Part shown: positions 58,505 to 64,000 of the stretch, piece by piece
Layout: each line of letters begins with the position of its first letter
Position numbering within the stretch: the first letter of the stretch is position 1
Source of the DNA: Brachionus manjavacas
Taxonomy: Eukaryota > Rotifera > Eurotatoria > Ploima > Brachionidae
Reading direction: 5' to 3'
DNA length: 64,000 nucleotides
Assembly (NCBI GenBank): GCA_019054805.1
Contig: JAHQIY010000007.1
Location: forward strand, 3,539,501 to 3,603,500
Position numbers and translations under genes: made by a program
The notes under the pieces: model-generated
Database searches by the model: none
Told to the model about the DNA's origin: nothing
What the model saw: only the letters and a program-made list of their open reading frames with translations

Positions 58505-61500
58505 ATGGTTTTTAAAAAAGGGATATCACTTGATGTATAATATTTTTAGTTAATTAAAAAAAGTCAACTAATTTTTAGATCATAGGTTCAGCCAATTAAG
58601 GCTTTCAAAGACCAAAATTACCATGAACTTAAATCAATTCACAATGAGAACTTTTTATTTGAAGATTCCCTTTTCCCTGCTATTAATGAAAGTCTTTATC
58701 ACACCAAAGATTGTCCTGATGACATTGTTTGGTTAAGACCTAAAGTAATTATGAAGTAGACTTTTTTTTGTTTTAAAAATAAAAAAAAAATTAGGAAGTG
58801 ATTGAGAACCCCAAATTTGTAGTAAATGGTTTTGGTCGATGCGATATGGATCAAGGAAATTTAGGAAACTGCTGGTCAGTGTTAAAAAAAATTTTCTCGA
58901 TAAACTGAATTTTTTTATTAAAAGGTTCATTGCTGGTATTAATTAAATGCGTAAATTTTTGATAAAAAATGTTATCTGCTTTGTTATCGTTAATAGCTTG
59001 TGTCGGAATTATGCAATCTCCCAAATTGTTTGCCAAATTAGTTCCACTTGAACAAAATTTTGATGAAAATTATTCAGGTTTGATTATTTTAAAATAAGAA
59101 ATTTGAGGATCAAAATTTTCTAGGAATTTTCCACTTCCGATTCTGGTTATACGGCGAATGGGTTGACGTTGTAATTGATGATCGTTTGCCATTTTATTCG
59201 GATGGAGGTTTTGTTTTTTGTTCAAATAAGCAAGAGCCTAATGAGTTATGGGGACCTCTATTTGTATATTCTAAACTTCTTTTTTTTAATTTTTAATTTT
59301 GCTTTATAGGAAAAAGCTTATGCAAAGTAAATTTTTTATCAAGTTATCATCAAACAATAAATGTTTCTTAGACTCTACGGGTCTTATGAAAATCTAGATG
59401 CAGGTCAAACCTATGACGCTCTTGTGGATATGTCAGGTTAACATTTTATTGTCAATTTAAAGTCATATAATAAAAATTTCTAATTTCAAGGCGGTGTACC
59501 TGAATGCATTGGTAATTAGGAAAATTAAAAAAATTCTAGGCTTTATTTTAAATCTTGAGATTTGAAACACATGTCATTCAAAGAGAAAACAAACTTTTGG
59601 AATGTTCTGAAGCAAAGCTTTGAAAAAGGCTCAATAATTAGTTGCAGTATAAATGTAAAACTTTCAGCATTTAAACAGGATAATTTGAATGCTAATAAAT
59701 TGTTTAGGCTGATAATTACACAAGAGAAGCTGTTCAATACAATGGACTAGTCAAGGGCCGTAATATTTTACTGGAATCTATATCAGTATGTGTTTTATTT
59801 AAATCTTTTTAGACGCTTATGCGGTGACAAATCTAATAATTGTCGAAGATCGGTATGATCGTGTTAAAAAGCTGATAAGGATTCGAAATCCATGGTAAAG
59901 TTTGATAATTATTTTGAAAATTTTATTTAATTTTTGACTTTAATTGAAATTCCTCTTCATAATTTATTTATTTATCAATAACAATATCATTTCATCTAAT
60001 GTAACAATTAATTTGTATCTGTGATATGTAATTTGTATTCCTTCGTCCGATTATGCTGCACCACAAACTAAGACACGCTTTTGGAACATTTTTTTCCCTT
60101 ATTCACTCCTTGTGGAGCATAGGGTCATTTTTTTTTTATTTCCACTCAAGTCGATCTTTTGCCTTTACACTTTCTTCTCGTCATGTCATTCCCATTTCGT
60201 TGATCTCTTTCGTGATTGTTGACCTCCATGTTACTGCTGGTCGTTCTACCTTTCGTCGCCCTTGAGGTTTACAATGAAGGGCTCTTTTTGGTATCCGTGT
60301 TTTTCTCATTCTAAGTACATGCCTTAGCCATCGTAGTCTTTAATTCTTAATGCACTGACTTAATGGCTCTGAATTTGTTCTTGTGTATAGGTCAGTATTT
60401 GACAATGTATCACGAGGATCCTCCACAGGCTTCCAGTGTGGAAGTTGTTCAGACTTTTCAGGTCAGATTCACACATCCCTCAACATTCGCTACCGGGCAT
60501 CTATTTTTCTTTTACTACAGTGTTGTAGCTGGTTGATTTCCGTGCTAGTCGGAGTCTAGCAAAGGCACTCTTTGCTTTAGCTTTAGGAATAGCGTCGGAG
60601 AGAGAGCGTACCTTTGCCCGACTCCTGTAAACAGTTTGAAGCTCTCAGATTGTCCATTTTCCATAATCACGCTTCACTCAAATTTCTAATAGAAGAGTTT
60701 TATCAAGTTAACTATCTTCTGGGCAGGCCATAAGATCTTAATATGGCTCAAAAGGTTTCTCTGTATGTGCTATCAAAGGTTTTCTTGAAGTCAGTGAAGT
60801 TAATTTAAAGGAGACTATTCTATTTGAGACTTTGTTTTATGATGTTCCTAAGTGCAAGTATCTAGTCTATGCATCATCTACCTGCTTGTTCTTCTCTAAG
60901 TATTGCATCCAAAGAGCTTATGATTCTTTCCAGAATTATGCACTTGGCGTTATTCCTCACCAATTGTCATAAAATTTATTTATTTATCTCTAAATATATT
61001 TGTGAATAATATCATTTCATCTAATATAACCATTAATTTGTATTCATTTGTATCTGTGTATCTGTGGTAAGATAAAAATAAGTGACAAGTTTTCTCTTTC
61101 TCATATTTTTAGAAAAAAATTTAAAGAAAATTGTTTACTAAATTGAACAAATTACTTTAAAGGGGAAATAATGTAGAATGGCGTGGCGCATGGTAATTTA
61201 TTATATATTTAATGTTTTTTTTTAATAAATTTTATTAAAGGTGTGATAAGTAAGTTTAAAAAATTTTAAAATAATTATATATTTATGATTCTGAAAGCTC
61301 ACCAGAATGGTATAGTCTAAGCGAAGAGAAAATGGATGAGCTGGAATTTCGAAGCTGTCCTGATGGAGAATTCTGGTAAATTTGTCTAAGAAATTTAAAA
61401 TTGAAAAATGGAAATTAAACTAAACTAGGATGAGCTTTGAAGATTTTATAAACAATTGGCATTTAGTTCAATTTTGTCATTTGAATTTAGAAAGCTTTAG

Positions 61501-62437
61501 TGAAGAGCAATTTCAAGCAGATGATGTAAAAATCTTATTAAAAGATTTGAATTTTTGTTTATTTTTAGCAAATAAATAAGGATTCGGACTTAACCTGGAT
61601 ATGTACAACATATCAATCGGAATGGAAAACAGGATTCTCAGCAGGTGGATGTGGTTCATCAAATCAAAGTAAATATCAGCAGGAATTAATTGATGCTAAG
61701 TTGAATTTAAATTAAGCTAAATTTTGGACGAATCCTCAGTTTATAATTTCACTTGAGGATGTTGATCAAGATGATGATGAAAACATGTCTACTGTAATCA
61801 TTTCATTAATGCAAAAAGATACTAGATTGAAACGAATTACTACTGGGGATGAAACGAATGAAGAGTACATTCAATTCAGATTTTTTAGAATAATTGACAG
61901 TTTAGACATTGATAATCTTAATGACTGTCGAGTTAAATTATATGCCAATCAGCTAGAACGAGTTGGCTCATCAGGAAGCTACATTAATTCTAGAGAGGTG
62001 ACAAAAAGGTTCAGAGTTCCACCAGGAAATTATTTAATTATCCCGAGCACTTATGACGAAGATCGAGAATGTGATTTCATGCTTCGAATTTACACTGAAA
62101 AAGTCATCGAAACAAAGTATTCTAAAAATTAAACTTTTTTATTCTAATTAATTTTAATTTTTAAAGTGGTCTAAGTGAAGATAAAGAAAATATTGTAAAA
62201 TTTTAATTTTTTTACAATTATTTTTTTTTATTTTAAAATTTTTTAATTAAGTCCGAGTCAGAGGCTTTTTTTGATACTGATGAACCAATAGCCATCGATT
62301 GGATTAATTTGATTGATGGTAAAAACTACGATCAAGATGAAAACTCTTTAAATGATGATATTATAGAGAGCAATTTTTACATTAATCCAATTATTAAAAA
62401 TAAGAAGCACATAAGTGATGCATGTTATATTATGTAA
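58505..62437 (+). CDS. CAPN-like: Calpain-type cysteine protease, EF-hand-less
   Basis: Calcium-activated intracellular cysteine protease. Twenty exons; the first (58505-58534) is inferred, the others are 58586-58744, 58795-58874, 58925-58935, 58997-59077, 59124-59263, 59310-59326, 59372-59436, 59491-59511, 59560-59654, 59708-59759, 59813-59894, 61163-61192, 61241-61249, 61298-61375, 61429-61525, 61569-61668, 61717-62116, 62167-62194, 62252-62437. They total 1761 nt, 586 residues. The triad is complete: Cys89 (MDQGNLGNCW), His251 (VKGHAYAVTN, codon split by an intron) and Asn276 (KLIRIRNPW). Domain landmarks FKDQNYHELKS, FRFWLYGEWVDVVIDDRLPF, CPDGEFWMSFEDF and FWTNPQF follow, then the C2-like domain (FRVPPGNYLIIPSTYDED). 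No penta-EF-hand follows. The 65-residue tail is acidic and ends CYIM, a CaaX-type sequence. Intron 12 holds a retroelement. Confidence 0.9.
59960..61065 (-). mobile_element. RTE-like non-LTR retrotransposon fragment within a calpain intron
   Basis: Antisense to calpain, from about 60965 down to 60037. Read across frames it gives AILREEQAG, a decayed central RT region, WLRHVLRMRKTRIPKRALHC, GRRKVERPAVTWRSTITKEI, VKAKDRLEWKKK and CSTRSE. This is the typical C-terminal half of RTE/CR1-like elements, with many stops and shifts. Both ends are flanked by an imperfect direct repeat of about 70-90 bp (59960-60031 and 60972-61065, sharing ATATCATTTCATCTAAT and ATTAATTTGTAT). This could be an unusually long target-site duplication. 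The 3' terminus (60037-60085) resembles the arms of the inverted repeat at 1364-1725. Confidence 0.78.
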
Positions 62438-62817
62438 ATTTTTATTTAAATTAATTACGATTAATTAGGACTATTTTTACACTTAAATTCAATAATTATT
62501 AATCATAAAATAAAAATTTAATTAAATACTAATATTCGATTCCAAAAGAATTATTTTACCTTTTAGATTTAAAATTTAGAATGATTTATCGAATTTGGTT
62601 TAAAGCGAATATTTAAAGATTAAAGATTTATATTTATTTAAAAGAAGCCTGATTTATAAAAATATTCAAAAATAAATTCAAATAATAATAATTATTTAGG
62701 CATTTTTTTAATCAAAAATTTAATGATTATCTGGGTAACAGTGAAATATAAATTAATTTTGTTTGGAAATACTCGATAAAAAAAATCACCGGCTTATTTT
62801 ATTTAAATTTTTAATCT
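62438..62817. other. Convergent spacer between calpain and RhoGEF
   Basis: About 380 nt of AT-rich DNA holding the 3' UTRs of the two convergent genes; nothing else recognised. Confidence 0.45.
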
Positions 62818-64000
62818 CTAAGTAAAATTTTCTTCTTCATCACTTTCTCTTTCAAAATTTGGGCAATCATTTTCAAAATTCTTTAGCCAAATTTCGCCTT
62901 CTTGTCTAAAAATTTAAATTAAGCTTGTTTCAAGCTGAATTTCATTCAAATAAAATACTTCGAGCAGACAAACAAGTATTTCTTGTTTAAAATTCTAGCA
63001 ATACTACTGATACGGGAGTTTTTTTCTTGAATTGTAAAAATTAATAAATAAAGCTTGGTAGCATTATCTGATTCTTTATTGTCTTGACTATATCCGTCAT
63101 CATTTGATTCTTCCCATTCACACATTTCTAAATGTACCTGGCTCTTGTCTGCTTTAAGGACCACTTTGTAAAAAAATGAACCTCCTTGACTTCTTCAAAT
63201 TTTAGTATTTTTTAAACTAAAATTTCTTATAAAATTACTCTTCTTTTTTGCATATAAAAAGCAAATCTGTCAATAAAATTACGTGATATCTAGAAAATTG
63301 TTGTTTTAGACTTTCAGAGTATTTGTTTCTCTTAAAGCTGTTTTGTAAGTCCTCTTTTGTAATCATAAATACAGACTTTACAGATAATAAATCGTTGTGA
63401 TACAATAATTCTCTATTTTGAAAAAGCTGATGCAACTTCTTCAAAAAAGGAAATTAATTTTACTTAATATTAAGTATATTTTTTTAAAATACTATTTCGT
63501 TATTTTGAAATTTTAGTAAAAGTAAGAGCTTGACGGCTTCAGAAAAATTTAGCGTCTCAGCCGCTTTTCTGTTGGCTTTTTTCAGGATCTAAAAATTAAA
63601 ATTTATTGAATAGATCAAGTAAAACTGATTAACATGGTTACCCTGTTCATTAAAATGGATAGACTTTTACCCTCCTCGATAAGAGGCGAATCTTCCGGCA
63701 GTATGGCCAAAATAGCATCGGCGAGCAATTTGTATCTGGAAAGGCGCTGAATCGGCTTAATAAAATATGTCTGAACATCTTTTCCTTCAAGAATCGGATT
63801 GTAGCTCAATTTTTGAATTAAATCATCAAATTTTTTGTTATTTTTTCTTAAAAATAAAAATTTTTCTTTGTTTTATAATTTTTTTGGTCAAACCTTAAGT
63901 TATCATAGTTTTCCTTCTGGGTACTTTTCTGTCCAGCATATTCAATATAAGCTTTTTTAAATTTATCACCCATTATAGCCTCTTTAAGAACATCGAACAA
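62818..64000 (-). CDS. Dbl-family Rho guanine nucleotide exchange factor, 3' part
   Basis: Activator of Rho GTPases by GDP release, acting at membranes or the cortex. Visible exons, from the window edge: 64000-63894, 63846-63642, 63588-63493, 63438-63239, 63192-62959, 62905-62818; phases agree, giving 309 residues to a stop at 62818. The DH domain shows its most conserved helix, DVQTYFIKPIQRLSRYKLLA, preceded by EYAGQKSTQKENYDN and followed by MNRILKKANRKA. A PH domain follows directly: NRELLYHNDLLSVKSVFMIT, RYHVILLTDLLFICKK, FFYKVVLKADKSQVHLEMCE and FVCSKQEGEIWLKNF with the terminal PH Trp. The tail is short and acidic (ERESDEEENFT). The 5' part, including the start of DH, is outside the window. 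The target GTPase (Rho, Rac or Cdc42) cannot be told. Confidence 0.9.

Overview
The window is a piece of nuclear DNA from a small, very AT-rich animal genome. Genes are split by many short GT-AG introns, mostly 45-70 nt. The gene set is metazoan: C/EBP-type bZIP, villin with headpiece, calpain, SLC26 transporter, MDH1B-type protein and mitochondrial ALA synthase. AT content, compact genes, short introns and scattered degenerate non-LTR and Tc1/pogo elements would fit a rotifer such as Brachionus or a similar micro-invertebrate. That placement is inference from gene style, not something the sequence proves. All exon chains were assembled by eye from splice signals, reading frame and family motifs. 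For every multi-exon gene listed as a chain the exon phases sum correctly.

Layout. 1-1220 (+): 3' part of glutathione synthetase. 1221-2294: intergenic DNA with a perfect 70-bp inverted repeat and a separate perfect 22-bp hairpin. 2295-2977 (-): GLTP-family lipid transfer protein, closest to ceramide-1-phosphate transfer protein. 4260-4715 (-): C/EBP-like bZIP. 5179-8593 (-): choline/ethanolamine kinase with a 1.9-kb intron. 10843-14129 (-): villin. 15494-15927: Tc1/mariner-type MITE. 16737-17726 (-): tRNA-splicing endonuclease subunit TSEN34. 18027-18510: dead RTE-like retroelement tail. 19296-19582: orphan exon pair. 22255-23128 (+): four-exon gene of unknown function. 23887-27615 (-): 12-exon SLC26 anion transporter with STAS domain. 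27616-36446: long intergenic tract with transposon relics. 36447-38051 (+): ALA synthase, uninterrupted. 41125-41754 (+): signal peptidase complex subunit 2. 43427-46594 (+): 6-phosphofructokinase. 48613-50146 (-): aldo-keto reductase-like protein lacking two catalytic residues. 51430-53715: nest of transposon remnants. 54193-55885 (-): MDH1B-like protein, divergent from 56249-57565 (+): a canonical aldo-keto reductase. 57891-58277 (+): Cys-rich CGPDC protein. 58505-62437 (+): 20-exon calpain without EF hands, with a retroelement in one intron and a CaaX-like C terminus. 62818-64000 (-): 3' part of a Dbl-family RhoGEF.

There is no operon logic. The genes are unrelated housekeeping, metabolic and cytoskeletal functions: glutathione synthesis, phosphatidylcholine synthesis, heme synthesis, glycolysis, protein secretion, tRNA splicing, actin bundling and Rho signalling. 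I found no convincing new multi-gene system. The most interesting points are the probable pseudoenzyme aldo-keto reductase, the calpain with 9-21-nt microexons and a putative prenylation motif, the CGPDC protein, the inverted repeats, and several transposon-derived structures.
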